A stretch of DNA of 64,000 nucleotides from the NCBI RefSeq assembly GCF_026151205.1, contig NC_087075.1:494501-558500 (forward strand), written 5' to 3'. The notes beneath the pieces were generated by a model. That model worked only from the letters and a program-made list of their open reading frames with translations, did no database searches and was not told the DNA's origin. The stretch comes from Bolinopsis microptera (lineage: Eukaryota; Ctenophora; Tentaculata; Lobata; Bolinopsidae). The position numbers and the translations under genes were made by a program. Shown here in pieces: positions 11,217 to 23,739 of this stretch (its first letter is position 1; every line of letters begins with the position of its first letter).

Positions 11217-12489
11217 ATTTTTTGAGCATTTTTTTCCCGAAATTGTTTTTATTAAATTTTAAATTTTGAATTTTTATAGGGTTTTGTTATATTATTTTAA
11301 AATTTTTGAAAAATTTTTAAAACTTCAGACATGGTGTGTGTCTTTTATGTTTAAATTCGCTGAAACTGCCCTACTGACGTTTTTAAACATTTATAAAAAT
11401 CTTTCAAAAATAGGAAAAAGATGCATAACACGTCAATTTAAATAAAGTTTCGTAAAACTGTCAACTGGGCTGCTATTTTGCCGGGGGGCACAATTTCCCC
11501 CGTCCCTCCGTTTCCTATCGCTGTTTCTGTAAAACCTTTCCCCCTACTTCACCCGTTATAAGGATGAAGAAAAGAATACTAGCCCCAAAAAAAACGCTGT
11601 TAACCAAAATAGCTCGCTTTTTAAATTTCCAGAAGCTGCATGAAAAAGAAAAGAGGGAGAATAAATGCATAAACCTGGGGTTTTCCGAACGGAAACAGAC
11701 TTGAGGCTGTGGCAAAACCAGCGTCCCAGTCAAGGATACCTACCGGTAAAGGACTGAGCGTCCTCAAGAATTTGCTTCCCCTGAAAACCAAGAAGCAAGT
11801 CCGGGTTGGTTGCCCAAACCTACAGCACAGGGGGTGCCCCCTTACCTGCCCGCTTTTGGGGACCAACCAAAAGTGCAAGAGTGATGCAATAAAATAAAAA
11901 ACCATGATTTTGAAGAGTAATCACGAATGAAATCATTGAAAACCCTTTGTTGTAATATTTTCAAACCGCTGTTTTTATCACTTTTTTAGATCACTCTTTT
12001 TTTAAAATTTTACAGATTTCCCTGTTTAATTATGTTTTTTAATATTGACAGGAACGTGGCAACCCAAATTTTTAGGGAAAATATGAGTTAAATTTTTTAA
12101 CGTTAAGAAGAAAAATGTTGTAATTTTGCCCCGTGTGGGGAGAAAGTTTTTTTATGTTGTTTTTTGCTTTAAAAGTTAAGCCCATTTTGGTCAAAAAAAG
12201 TTTTTCCCAATGTAGGGAACGCGCGGGACTTTAAGTATCAGCGCTAAAAATGCAGTCTCCTACCCAATTTTGCGCGCGCCCCTAGCCCCCTGGTTAAAAC
12301 GCGAGCGCAGCTAGTTGTACCCCCGATAGCTAAAACTTCCCGAAGGGGATTTTTTTTAATATTGAACATTGATTGCTTTAAAATTTTTTAAAAAAGATTT
12401 GTTTTTCCCCCTACCCTTAGATTAGTGTTAACAACTTTTTTATTCTACGCTACGTACAACGGGAAAGGGTTTCGATGAAATAATTTACA

Positions 12490-12760
12490 TCAAAAACCCC
12501 TTTCCTTGGGTTCCATACATCCTAGACAAAACATCTAATCTGCCCCTCTGCTTTTTTGGCCCCTGCAGGAATTTTTCTTCCCGTTGAAGGAAGGGTAAGG
12601 TTCTGGTAACTCTTTACACCCAGCAGTTTCTAGAGTCTGCTAAACACTTAATAAATTGTGGTGGAAAAACCCATTGTGGCAAAGGGGGATACCCCCCCTT
12701 TTGCATTTTAAATGAGGTTTTATTAGTTGTCACTTACTAAAATTTTTCTTGGCAGCTTTT
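12490..12760 (-). repeat. Diverged second copy of the 10990-11240 segment
   Basis: The order GGGTTCCATAC, a CTGCAGG/CTGCGGG block, CCCGTTGA and a TGTGG block, followed by CCCCCCTTTTTGCAT-like sequence, matches 11000-11180 with many differences and a similar spacing. It is probably the same decayed element. No frame is readable. Confidence 0.45.
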
Positions 12761-12769
12761 CAATTTTCT

Positions 12770-15700
12770 AAATGGGGGGAAATGGGCCATTGTTACCCCA
12801 AGCTTTGGCCCCCATTTGCATTCCCTACTGAAAAGTAAAATTTTTTCTAAGAATGGGAAAACTGACCTTGTTCACTAAATTCAACCATTTCCCATACAAA
12901 AATAGAAAACCCAAATAAATTTTTTAAAAAAATTACTACAATCACCAAAGAATTTTTTCCTAAATTTACTTTATTAAACTAATTCGGGGTTTTAAAGCTT
13001 TTATTTTATTTATGTTAAAAAGGAATGTAAAATAAAGTTTGTTTCTTTGAAAAAATTGTTCATTAAATTTAAAAAACCTTTGTTTAAGTTGATTCTAATG
13101 GTATTCATATAGGAAAAACAATAGTTTGATTTTCTCACCCAGCTCTGTGAAACAAAAGGTGTTTGGAGTCTTTGCTGTAGCGGGCCCCCCTGTGTTTTCT
13201 GCATTTTGCCCAAACCCAAGTAATTCACAAATTTTTTTTTTAAACTTTATTAAAAAAATTTATAGAACGTTTCCCTCTCTATTTTAACATTAATGACCAA
13301 TGTTGTTTTTTTCTAAAATGGTTGATATATTCTCCAAAAGTTTTCCCCCCGTAAAAAAATTTTAAAAATTTTGACGAAATGTCAAAGTTGGTATCTAGTA
13401 ATTTTCTAATTTTTTATTGTTTCCCTTCACCCCACGTTCAATGTTTTAACCACCATATTTTACTCATCAAACTTTTATTGTCATAGTTTTGTTTGTTAGT
13501 CCTTAAAAGGGGCCCCTTAAAAACGTTTTTTGGCTGATTTAAATGTCCTGCACAGCAACGAAGCGTTTTTCAATTATTTAATTTTTTATTGTTTTAAAAT
13601 TAAACAAAAATCAATTAAACAGTGTAATTTTTTTAAATTAAATTTAAAAATTTTATGTTTTGGGGGGCTGAATTTGGGGTTGATAAAAAAAGTTTCCCGA
13701 TCTCTCGGTGAGACCCCCCCTCTATCTCTATTGCCCAATTTTTTCGTGTAATATTTTAATTTTTCCTTTATCGGGCACGTCGTTTAGCCATTGTTCCCCA
13801 GGAAATTTCAAAGGGGACCCCTGAAAACGCCCCTGTGTGTGCCCTGGACCCTCGCAGCAATGCGGGAAAATTGAGGGATGTGCGGGCTGTCCAAAAAAAA
13901 ATTTTTTTAACCGGAGAATTATTAGATGATCCCTGCAAGGAAAAAAGCAATAGTTGGTGTAAAAAAAAAAAATTTTGCCCTTTCGGGTAAAGGTGGGTGG
14001 GCAAAAGTACAGTAACTGTGAAATTGCTGGGGTTTGGTAAGCTTGTTTTTTTGTTGGTGTATTAGTTTTGATGTATGTGGCCCTTTCCCTTATCTGCATC
14101 ATGGGTGTGAATGGCGAAAGTTCCAAGAGTAGTTCAGGTTGGAGCCCCTTTTTATCCCCTTGATGCATTGCTGTTATGAGTTAGTTTCCCCTAAGTTTGA
14201 GGGGGAGCGTGTATGGGTGGTGCAAAAAGAATGGAAATCAAGGAATTTCTTGTCAGTGGATGGGGTGACCTTGATTTCGATCATTATACACCCCCGGGGT
14301 ACATTGATGAACACTTAGAAATTGTACCCCTTTTTAAGCAAGAAAGGTTTAAATGGGCTTTTTTTAGTGACAACACCTCAAAAAAGTATCTTTGTGATGT
14401 CAGAAAAGAGATCATTTTTTTGTGGGGAAATCAAGACCCCATGTTTGGGCCTTGTTGAAAACATGCCCTCAAACTTCCCAAAAGTCCCCAGACAAATCTA
14501 AATATTTCCTGTATTCGGGGGAGGTAGCACTTGCTGCTTCCGGAAAATATCCCTTACTTTTTTCATTCCCCTTGTCCATTTTTTGGCCGTTAGGGGAAAA
14601 GGTTGCAGTTCTTAGCAAAGCTCCGCTGAAAAAAATTTCGGGGATATAGATCAATTGTAGAACAAATTATTAAATTTTTGAACTTAAGTGATCGCTTTGG
14701 GGGTTTACTTGTAGAACCCTAGGATAATGGGGTTTTTTCGCTACTGAAATTTTAAAAAATAGATTTTTGAAAACCCCCACCCAGAAAGTTAAAAATTTCC
14801 TCGCAATAAAAATTTTTGTTTCTTTGGCCCGCCGTTTCGCTCGAAAATTTTCCCACTTTCGCAATGCGGGTGATGAAGCAAGCAGTTTAAGCTTTTGGAG
14901 GCCCCAAAAAAAATTTTTTGGTTTTTGCTTGGCCACTTTGAAATTTCAAAAACAAAATATCTGAAGCCCCTTAAAAAAAAGTTATTACAAAATGACTTTT
15001 CATCCCCCACAAGAAAACATCCCAGCTTGCAATCTTTCGTAGTTTCAAAAAATTTTTTTTTTCCCTTGCAGAGTAAAGGTAACAATCTGAAAAATGTAGA
15101 GTGATAAAAATTTAAATTTTTCGTACAGACATGAAATTTAAGATTGTTTGCCCCCAGGCAAAAATTCTTGGTTTTGCCCACACAGAAGGCTGAAGCAATT
15201 TGGCAAAGATCATTTTTAAACCGTTTCAAGAACGATTCAAAGAACTGTTATTTTTTCTTTCATTTTTCAAAAATTTTGGATCTCCCATTTACCCAGAAAA
15301 TTATGATAAAATGTTTTTAAAATTAGATCGTAAATTTAAAAATTTCCCTTTGGCACCAAAATTTCCTCTGAAATCGAAAATTTCCTGAGATTATCTGCTG
15401 GTTGCTAAGGTTTTGGCTGTGGGTTTTTTAAAAGTGATTAGGAGGGGTTTAAAAATTTGGTCAAAAAATGATTTGTAGATTTTGTTTGGTTAAAATAACA
15501 GTTTTTACCCTTTTTTGGAGTGTAAAAGACTATTTTATAGCAAATTTTTGCATTTTTTGGGTGTTCATTTTAAGAACTCATTTGTTCGAGATTGCCCAAA
15601 AATAAAAAAAAGGGTATTATTTAATTGTATGATTTTAATCCTGCTTCTTCCCGGTTTTTACTAATTAAAAAAGAAATAAAAATTTAACCAATACGTCTAA

Positions 15701-17760
15701 GATATCAATTAAAGAAGAAGCACAAATTGTGTTTAGCTGACCTAAAAAACATAACTAAAGGGGTTGTTAAACTTGTGTGATGCAGTAGTGAAAAAGGACT
15801 CAGGAATGTCCGGAGAAGGGACTCACCCAAAATTTCTAATGACAAAAACTTTCAAAGTTTGGGTTTTTATATCAGGGATTTGTATGAAAAATTTTTGTTT
15901 TTGTTTTTTTTTTAAAGATCTATTTTTCCATTCAGCCAAGACAAAATATTATATTATATATTATTATACGGGGGGGGGGGGGGGGGAAAAAAATAACGTT
16001 ATTTAAAACGTTGGGCCCCTTTTAAATCAGTTTTTGATTGCCTGATTAAAGGACTTACTATAACCCTCATTCGAGGTTTGTTAACTCAAAGAATATCCAG
16101 TTCATTTTTTTGAATGAAGGGTTTATTGGGCCCCTTTATTTGATGTTCGAAAAAACGGATCGATCCAAATTTCGGATTTCTCTGTAAATAATTTTCCTGT
16201 AAATAAAAAAATCAGCGTATTTAAGCGCCAGATTTCCACTCAAATACTGGCCCGGCATAAAGCTATAGTAGGACCACAAAATCAAATTTACCCTACAAAT
16301 TGTTTATTTTTATATAGTATAAATTTTTTAAATGTTTTTTACTATTTGTAACAATTTGGGAAATTTTTTTAACTTAAAAATTTTTTTAGGGTTGGCTATT
16401 GTGTATTCAATAAAGTAATTTTTCCCCTTTTTTTTTCTGTATCCTTTTTCCCTTTATGCAAGGCAGACAGCATTTTAAAAGTGTGATGAGAAACCGGAGA
16501 AACTATTATATCTAGCTTCACCTTTTCCTTTTTGGGGAGTTCCTTTAACTTTGGGCAATTATTTCCCGATAGAAACGATAAAGCTTGTCGAAATTAGTTG
16601 TTTGATTATTTATTTTATTCATGCTTATTTTCCCTGATTTTTGAATCAAATAATCAATCATTCAAAAGGGGGCGCGATTTTTCCCCACTATTTAAATATT
16701 TTATTTAAATTTTTAGGATACCCCCGGTTACGATTGCGTACAAGCTTTCAAGTTTTAAAGGGAAGAATACCAAAAGAAATGTTCTAAATTATTTGAACTC
16801 TTCGGGGCTGGGGGTGAAATAAGCGCCGTTCAGCACCAAGAATTATTAAATTTTTATTTTTACCTTTTCATATGGGTTTGGAGAAAAAATAATTAATATA
16901 AATGAAAATAAGCAGTGAATTATTTAGCTCGCCGGTCTAAAAAATCAGGGCGTCCCCCATTACGCCAAAATCAAATTTTAAAACGATTTTTTTGGGGAAA
17001 GGGGAAAACATTCCGAAAATTTTCCCCACGATCACACATGTTTAGATATCCGATCAAGTTGGCGGTTTGAAGGGTTTAAAACCTCTTTTCATTATTAAAA
17101 AACATGTTCAGAAGTTCGATTTTACCACGTGACGAATATTCCCATTTTGCATGCTCAAATAAGGGGTATTAGCCACGTGACCAATATCCCTTTTTATGCA
17201 CTGCTCTAAAAATTTTTTGGTCCGTGGTGACTATTTTGGTTAAAATGTCCATTTTTGTGACTTTGTTTACTTTAAGCTGCCCAATTAGTTTTCTTGGGTT
17301 AAAAAGTAAGATTAGGACGATCTAAAAATCATAAAAATAATTGGTTAAAAGGGAGGGGCTAAAATAATATGGCAAAATTTTGGGAAAATTTGTCACACTT
17401 AGAAACGTACTCTTTCCCACATCCAGAAAAAACGCCATTTTTCAGGGAGCCTGGAGGGGAAATTTTTTTTTTGGGGGAAAAACGGGAGAAAAAAGGAAAT
17501 TTTTGAGAAGTTACTCCTAAATTTTGAAATATTTTTTGGAATAAAAACAAATTAAATTTAGGAAAATTTTTTAAGAAAAATTTTTCGATTGTAAAAATCA
17601 AAGAGGAAAAATCCCGTCGTTTGGGGAAAACAGTGAAATATTCTGAAATTTGGGGAAAGCAGTTTTCTGTTTGAAAATTTCCAAATTTACGTGAGTACTT
17701 GATTTTTTTCAATCCCGTTTTTTGCTGCCTACAAATTTCTTAAAGCCAAAGCCGTTAAAA
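12770..17760. other. No gene recognised; homopolymer-rich, poor-looking sequence
   Basis: About 5 kb contain no supported gene. Noteworthy items are a G17 tract near 15970-15986 and many blocks where A-runs abut T-runs. Open frames here are rich in F, K and N and their lengths fit chance in AT-rich sequence. Conserved splice-flanked exons were not found, but exons could be hidden by the sequence noise. Confidence 0.45.
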
Positions 17761-17774
17761 ACCCCATTTTTCCA

Positions 17775-18002
17775 AAAAATTTTGGGGCTGCGCCCCCTAG
17801 CCCCCGCCAAGGGGGTCCCCAAAAGGGCCCCCAAAGGGGGTCCCCCCCAAGGGGGCCCGCCCTGGACCCCCCTGGGGGCGTGCCCCCGGGCCCCCGCCCA
17901 GCTTGCTCGCTTCGCCGCGCGCAGTGGATTGGCACGTCGACTTCTTCGCTCGCCGACAGCCCCCCCCCCCCCCCCCCCCCCAAACTTGCGAGCGAAGCGA
18001 GT
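17775..18002. repeat. GC-rich low-complexity island with C18 tract
   Basis: This is an abrupt island of alternating GGGGG and CCCCC words (GGGGCTGCGCCCCC, AAGGGGGTCCCC and similar), followed by GCTCGCTTCGCCGCGCG, a run of about 18 C near 17960-17978, and GCGAGCGAAGCGAG. It can form many short G/C hairpins. The open frames across it on both strands are proline/glycine-rich low complexity and are not supported as genes. It lies at the boundary between the noisy left part and clean sequence. Confidence 0.6.
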
Positions 18003-18079
18003 GGGCCACAGAATTTAGAAAAAAACGCATCTGGGAGGAAATATAAAACTTTCTGGATGTGGGCATCTATTCTACTACA

Positions 18080-18780
18080 CTAGGTGTTCTCAAAACCCTT
18101 TAAACTCATTATTTGATGGTTCTTCTACCGATCATACCCCTAAAACATGTTTTTTAAATGGAAATTATAACAGTCACTTGGTTATTGAGAAATTATGTCA
18201 ATTCTGTCACATTATTTGGAACTGGGTAAATTGCCAAAATCATTTATATCTGATTTTGGTTTGAAAAGCTGAAAAATCTATGTAAGGACAATACAGTTGA
18301 TTCAAGGTTAAGGGCAGTTCATGCTAACATTGTCACAAAAATGATACGAAATCGTGAATAGGTTAAATTTCGGGAAAAATAGGCAGAGGGCTGCTATATT
18401 TTCTGTATAGATCAATTCTAACTATGTATAATAATAACTGTTGATGTGATCAAAGATCATATTATTTTGACTTTTACATTGATGTGACGGAAATCGGAAT
18501 TAACATTCCTTGCCCCTATTTTGAAGAACCATATTAGAATTCAATATTCTTTCAAAAATGATTAGCAAATCGAAACTCAAGTTCTGAGTTAATTTTGCTA
18601 AGTTACCGAAATGTTATTTATTTCGGTAACAATTTATATTGTTACCTAACAATATAAATTGAATGTGAAAGAATTGGCCCAGGTTTCTATATCTGTAAAT
18701 TAATCAATTCCAACTATATAGTAAGTACTGTTGATGTGAAAGAAAATATATCACGAATCTAACAGATTATTCCTCTTTTG
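18080..18780 (+). repeat. Dispersed repeat (GACGAAATT family), copy 1
   Basis: The segment is homologous to the reverse complement of 49400-50430. Shared blocks in order are GCCCCTATTTTGAAGAACCAT, a GAATTCAATATTCTT block, AAATC(A/G)(A/G)AACTCAAG, AAGTTACCGAAATG, and CTGTTGATGTGAAAGAAAAT. No open frame is shared. It is probably a non-autonomous element with subterminal repeats; the ends were not defined. It lies directly upstream of the first exon of the beta-propeller-like gene. Confidence 0.65.
18602..18661. repeat. Two adjacent perfect hairpins
   Basis: First hairpin: GTTACCGAAAT...ATTTCGGTAAC (18602-18630). Second: CAATTTATATTGTTA and its exact complement around a CC loop (18630-18661). 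They share the base at the junction. The related repeat at 49.4-50.4 kb has only the first arm (ACCGAAATG), so the hairpins appear specific to this copy. Confidence 0.75.
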
Positions 18781-18901
18781 CCTCATTCAGTTTCGCTTTT
18801 CTAAGATACTTTTTCATAAAAATTAAAAGTTGTTGGGAGATTCATATTATTAAACGTTAACTTAAAGAGATTCATATTATTAAACCTTAACTTCTTGTCA
18901 G

Positions 18902-20393
18902 GTAAAGCAGTGTTCGGCTATACCATCTGCATTACAGTGGGTGGAAGTTACTGATATTACTTTAGCTGTAGAGCTAGCTGGTGCAGTCAACTGTGTTAAA
19001 CATATAAAGTAAGTATTTACTTACTGTTAAACATATAAAGTAAGTATTTACTTACTGTTGGATTTAAGTTATTTTACATTTTAAAACACTCTTTCGAATT
19101 TTTATGCCACATCAGACAGCATCAGTTGAACTGAATGATTGGGACTTGGGTTTAAAAATGTTACTGATCAATGAAAGAACTTATCAATAAAATATAAAAA
19201 TCGTTATATATGGTAATCAAACTTTCCCATTCAACTGGTGCCCAATTAAATAACTTAAATTGCTTTAATTGAGATTGAAATGCCCTGAATTTGATATTTA
19301 TTGCATATGGTTCCAGGCATGATAACAGCTCATATATAGTGGTGGGCGGAGAATCATCTGACAAACGAGGAATTATCTGGATCATCTGTATCAAATCAGG
19401 TTAGTCATCTCACATTTTTCTTGGCATGGTTTTCTTTTAAAAAACTCTGATTTTACTGCTGTAACCACACCTAGGCGTTGCAGCCGAAATGAAAGCTATT
19501 AACAGTTAACCAATTAAATATGAATATAATGCTTTCAGTATCGACTCGTTGTTTTGTATCATCTACCTACACAATTATCCCCGGAATTAACTGTAACAGC
19601 ATAATACGCCATTTCTTCGTGTTTTCCATCAACAATTATTTTCCACACTTGGATAAGACCAAAATCGAAGTCAGCCAATTTAACAAAACTTAATTGGATG
19701 TATGTATCATTCATAGCAACTCGTGATAGCTTCAAAAGTTCATAATATTTAGAGCTGATTTCACTCGAGTTACCAGGTACGGTCAGGGGACAGCTTTACA
19801 GAGAGTTTGTGCCCTAAAAATGCAAACTTTTAATCATGTATTTGTGCTATACTGTAAATTGCAATGCGATTCTACTCTAAATGCTGAAAGAATTTCTTAA
19901 ATCATCTCACAAATTGACGGATATATATATATACTGTACTACTAGTAGCCACTATATATCTGACTGTAGGTCGACTGATCCGGGACTGTTTCACGACAAC
20001 CAGGCCGGTGACGAGCCTCTCTTGCTACTCCTCCCCTTCCCTCCTCTCCTCTCCAGGTCTAGTCCTGGTAATAGGTACTCTGCAGTGTCATCTCTACATC
20101 CTTCACATTAATCCTATCACTTCCCCTAACTCCAAACAGGTGAGGCTATCATCCATAAGTTTGGGATTTGGCCAAATAACTATAATGATGAAACGAGTGA
20201 TTCTCCCATATATTAAAATATTAATAATTAATAATTATTGTACGATGTATCAAGCTTTGAACAAGCACTTACAAACCAATCATTCTCCCAGAAACATCTC
20301 CTACCCACTACATTCCTTGAGGACATCTCGGCTGCAACACTGGGCAGCATTACGCATCCCTGTTTTGAAGTGGGCGTTAAATCCAGAGTCAAG
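18902..20393 (+). CDS. Beta-propeller-like protein, four internal exons (partial gene)
   Basis: Four exons join in phase: 18902-19008, 19317-19399, 20057-20139 and 20292-20393 (375 bases, 125 codons). Acceptors are TTCTTGTCAG, TGGTTCCAG, CTCTCCAG and TTCTCCCAG; donors are GTAAGT, GTTAGT, GTGAGG and GTGGGT. Exon phases (2, 1, 0, 0) agree at every junction and no stop occurs. The product has hydrophobic strand-turn patterns such as YIVVGGESSDKRGIIWI and LVLVIGTLQCHLYILHI, which suggest WD40-type or related propeller blades. No start, stop or further exon was found, although upstream exons may be lost in the noisy sequence to the left. I cannot name the gene. Confidence is high that it is coding and modest for the fold. 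Confidence 0.7.
18994..19055 (+). repeat. 31-base tandem duplication of a splice donor
   Basis: The unit TGTTAAACATATAAAGTAAG... occurs twice in exact tandem (18994-19024 and 19025-19055) and spans the donor of the first propeller exon. It creates two identical GTAAGT donors at 19009 and 19040. Using the second would add 31 bases and a stop (TAA) directly after the first donor position. Confidence 0.85.
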
Positions 20394-20403
20394 GTGGGTC
20401 TCG

Positions 20404-21088
20404 GTAGAGAACGGTTTTGCTAAAATGAGTTGTCATTTTAAACAAGACACCTTTAATTGTTTAAATACCCAGTGGAAGGTAAGCTCGGTAAATGCGGCCT
20501 TGGAATTTTTCGATCACTGTGTGTGGGGAGTTGTTACTGACATCGGGTCAAAACTTAGGAACATCAACCTTATTGATGAGGGGACCTATATGGTGTACCT
20601 TTCTCACATGATCACCGAAAGTTACTCATGATCATGATCAGGGAGGTAAAACGATCACCATACCGGACTGTTCCATGGATCCTTAAATCCGAAAAGTCGA
20701 ATTTTATTTCTATTTCACGTGTGTCCTAAACTTTTTGGAAATAAGAGCACTTGAAATTATCCTAGGTTTATCATCCATAGTCATAAAAACAATGAAAATT
20801 TACCAAATACTGACCATCCGGCATGACCAATTTCAGCTTGCAAATGGAGTTGAAACTCGCGATTTTAAGTAAGGTTGTAGAAAAAGGAAAGGAAGAAGAG
20901 ACAGCTTTCTTAGAATTTTCATGTTAAGGCTTTAATTTTTTTATAATTAACGTCGGAAGAGAGGAACGATTAGCGAGAGAATAATGGCGTTATTTTAGCA
21001 AAGGTTAACTTCGTCGTTGCATAGCAACAGCACGAGATTGCACGTGCAAGCACAGATTTAGCAACTTGCGTTGCCATTTTGTTCAAGT
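20404..21088. other. No gene recognised
   Basis: This is probably intron of the propeller-like gene. No further phase-matched exon, repeat or RNA gene was recognised. A short reading frame runs to 20631 but lacks splice support. Confidence 0.4.
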
Positions 21089-22660
21089 ACGAAGGTCCTT
21101 GGGGTAATAGTAGATGAAGACCCAATTTCAAGAATCACATGAGTACTAAAAACTTAAGATGCAAAAGAAGTGGGATTAATCACAAAAATCAAACTAACCG
21201 CAAACTACGGTCTAAACGGATTACAGCTACTCTCCGCTTAAGACATGGTCTCACTAAAACTGTTCTACGCAGCACCTATTGGCCTTCAACATGTGTCTCA
21301 ATCAAAATTTAACAAGCTTCTGGAAATAAAATAATTCTAAAAATATTCTGGATCAGTCCTGAAACCCACAAAGGGAATTAACCGAAACTTTGCTCTCCAC
21401 CTACACCACTGGATGTGCAACTCGAAAGCCTCTCGGTTAAATTATGTGCAAAATACCACACAGGTGACAATCTTTCAGCTACCCTCTTTTTTATTTTTTT
21501 TTTACCAAGTTGATGAAGCAAATTACCAAGCTTTCTTGTCTTAACAATGTCACTGAAAAAAAGTATTCTTTGGGAAGAAACTAAGATCACACGGAAACCA
21601 GAATGATAGACCTAACACAGCAACATTTCAAAGGGATCTGGCCTATTACATCAGGCAGACATAACGAGCTACCAAAAATAAGCTCTGGATGACGCATCGA
21701 AACAATCTGCAATGCGAACTGCAGTAACAACAAGGAGACCCAAGTACTCGGTGTGATCGCAAAGATCAAATAACGGTGGGCAGCTCCTAGACAAAAACAA
21801 CTTTTTATTCGGGCAAAACACGAGCTAAAATTCTGGCCAGCCGAATATGGTACTATCATTCACGGCAGCTCACCACCTCTGTTGCGAATATTCCGAAAGT
21901 TCATGGGTGGTGGCAGTGGGAGGCCTTTCGTTTCTGTAACAGCTTCATTGTTCTCCGTACACCAGCTCTATTGTGTCTGGAGGTGCAAGACACAAGTTAC
22001 CTGCAACTGAAAAGAAGAAATGGGTGGGCAGACTCCCACATTCCTATCTAGCTGAAGTGTTAACAAAACGCAGCACACAAAAAGACATTCATTAGGAGAC
22101 GTCGATTTCTTTGGGGACAAATTGATGCTCTCCAGGATTTTATCCGACTAGAAAAGATCATTAAATAAAGACTCTGCCAAACATCTCAGAGAAATATTAC
22201 ACCATAAGAACAAAAGAGGGGTATCCTGAGGACCCGAAAATCCACACTTTTCTGTACTTTCTGAGGACCAATGTGGCAGGAAACACAGGGTCATGCTGCC
22301 GCTGAGCTAAAGCAGTGAGGGGATGGCGCTTCTCTAGATCTACACGTCTGATGCAGACCAAACACTATGGTCCAACGCCACGGGTGTTGGGATGTCTGCC
22401 CCGGTGCCTGACCGGGTCAATAAAGGCAGTCAAGCATCATGTTATGTTATGTTGTGCATTTCCAACCAAACAAATGTGGAAACTCCCACGAAAAGACCAA
22501 AACCGATCTAAAGAGACACTTAACAACATGGAAAAAATAGACTTCAATTTGTTTATATAATTTAAACAAGCGTATATTTTGCCCACGTTAAGGGGGGCCT
22601 TGGTTAATAATTTAATAAATTATTAGCTATTTTAGATTTAATAATAATAATAATAACTTA
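21089..22660 (+). pseudogene. Decayed LINE with RT tail and RNase H-like remnant
   Basis: Reading through stops and frame changes, 21096 onward gives LGVIVDEDPIS..., the LGV-x-x-D motif that follows the FADD box in many LINE reverse transcriptases. Near 22330-22400 an IYTSDAD...GVGMSAPV segment resembles the start of the RNase H domain (IYTDGS...GVG) of I-clade and related LINEs. The 3' end (22365-22660) recurs at 27585-27855, ending in an ATTTTAGATTTAATAATAA tail. No protein can be made from this copy. The family is unrelated to AS-LINE. The clade assignment is tentative. Confidence 0.5.
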
Positions 22661-23197
22661 AGTTTTCACCAATTTTTCTAATAAGTTTAAAAATTGTTTT
22701 TTTTTTTTTTTTATTATAAAAAGTATTCAAACATATCCACACAATATTGAATATCACAATGACCTATTTAAAATATAGGTAAAAGAAAATCTCTCAATTT
22801 AATGAAAATCACATTGGCCTTGTGGATCCAATATATATTGACATCATTTTTTCTCGCACCTCTGTCTCCCACAATTTTCTTCTAAAGGTGAAGTAACTAT
22901 GGGAAAATACGCCAAACAGATTGAATGGCCTGGGTGCCAGTGGTGCACGTTAATTGAACAAATTAAACACCTTTTTTAATACTTATATCTTGAATTACTT
23001 TTTTTAACATGGTTTATGGTTTTTACCGGCACCGGAAGTTGAAAATGGTTTGTAATTATGTTGTTTGATCAAGTTTTGTATTAATATAATTAGGTGCTGG
23101 CGCGTATTGTGTGCCAATTTGTAAGTATCTTAGTAGAGGGGGTTGGGAAAGACGTTGCATGCACTTTTGCACGCGAAGCGCGCGCCGCCGAAGCCGG

Positions 23198-23475
23198 AAA
23201 AAGGGCACAGGGGGGTGAAACCAGGTTTTTCGTTCCAAATGCTGCCATTTGTAGTCAAATGTCGCCAACAGTTGCCCTCATCCAATGAAATCACTGCATT
23301 TTGTAAGTCAGTATGCAAAATTGTATTCCCATATATTCATATGCGGAGCTTGGCTTACATATGCAGCACGATTTCATTGGCGGAGAGCAACCTGTTGGCG
23401 AAGTTTGGACTACACATGGGCATGGCAGGTTTGATCGGAAAAAAATCCTGGTTTTCTGCTCCCCTGTAGATGGGG
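23198..23475. repeat. Foldback element, about 110-base arms
   Basis: The left arm (about 23198-23305) and right arm (about 23355-23475) are imperfect inverted repeats. CCAGGTTTTTCGTTCC, a TGTAGTC(C)AAA block, TCGCCAACAG and CCAATGAAATC on the left pair with their complements in reverse order on the right. The spacer is about 50 bases. No coding region is present, so it is consistent with a MITE or foldback element. Target-site duplications were not identified. Confidence 0.65.
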
Positions 23476-23739
23476 CTTATAAATTGAAGAAATCGGACTT
23501 TTTCGAGGGACGATATTTTGTGGTCCCTATTATTCTATTTGACCAAATTATGGGGAGTATTGACTGAGATCGCGCGAGCGTGCCACCAAAAAACGTTAAA
23601 TGCATTCATGTTTTTAAAACCAAATTGCCATTATTGGAGTTTACTTGATTTTTGAACTATTTTTATTTTTAAATATATCTATGATATTTGGGATACGTGG
23701 ACATGTATCAAAAGGGGGGGGGCAAAGTCTGTATACGTA

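Noticed and set aside
13728..15229. Frames of up to 146 codons around 13.7-15.2 kb
   Set aside because: Low-complexity, F/K/N-rich, in the homopolymer-inflated region; no motif or splice support.
17722..18066. Proline/glycine-rich frames on both strands
   Set aside because: Produced by the G/C-run island; both strands give similar low-complexity peptides.
20008..20631. A single continuous 207-codon gene
   Set aside because: Only 20057-20139 fits splice sites and the neighbouring exons; the rest of that frame runs through intron, and the 20292-20393 exon uses another frame.
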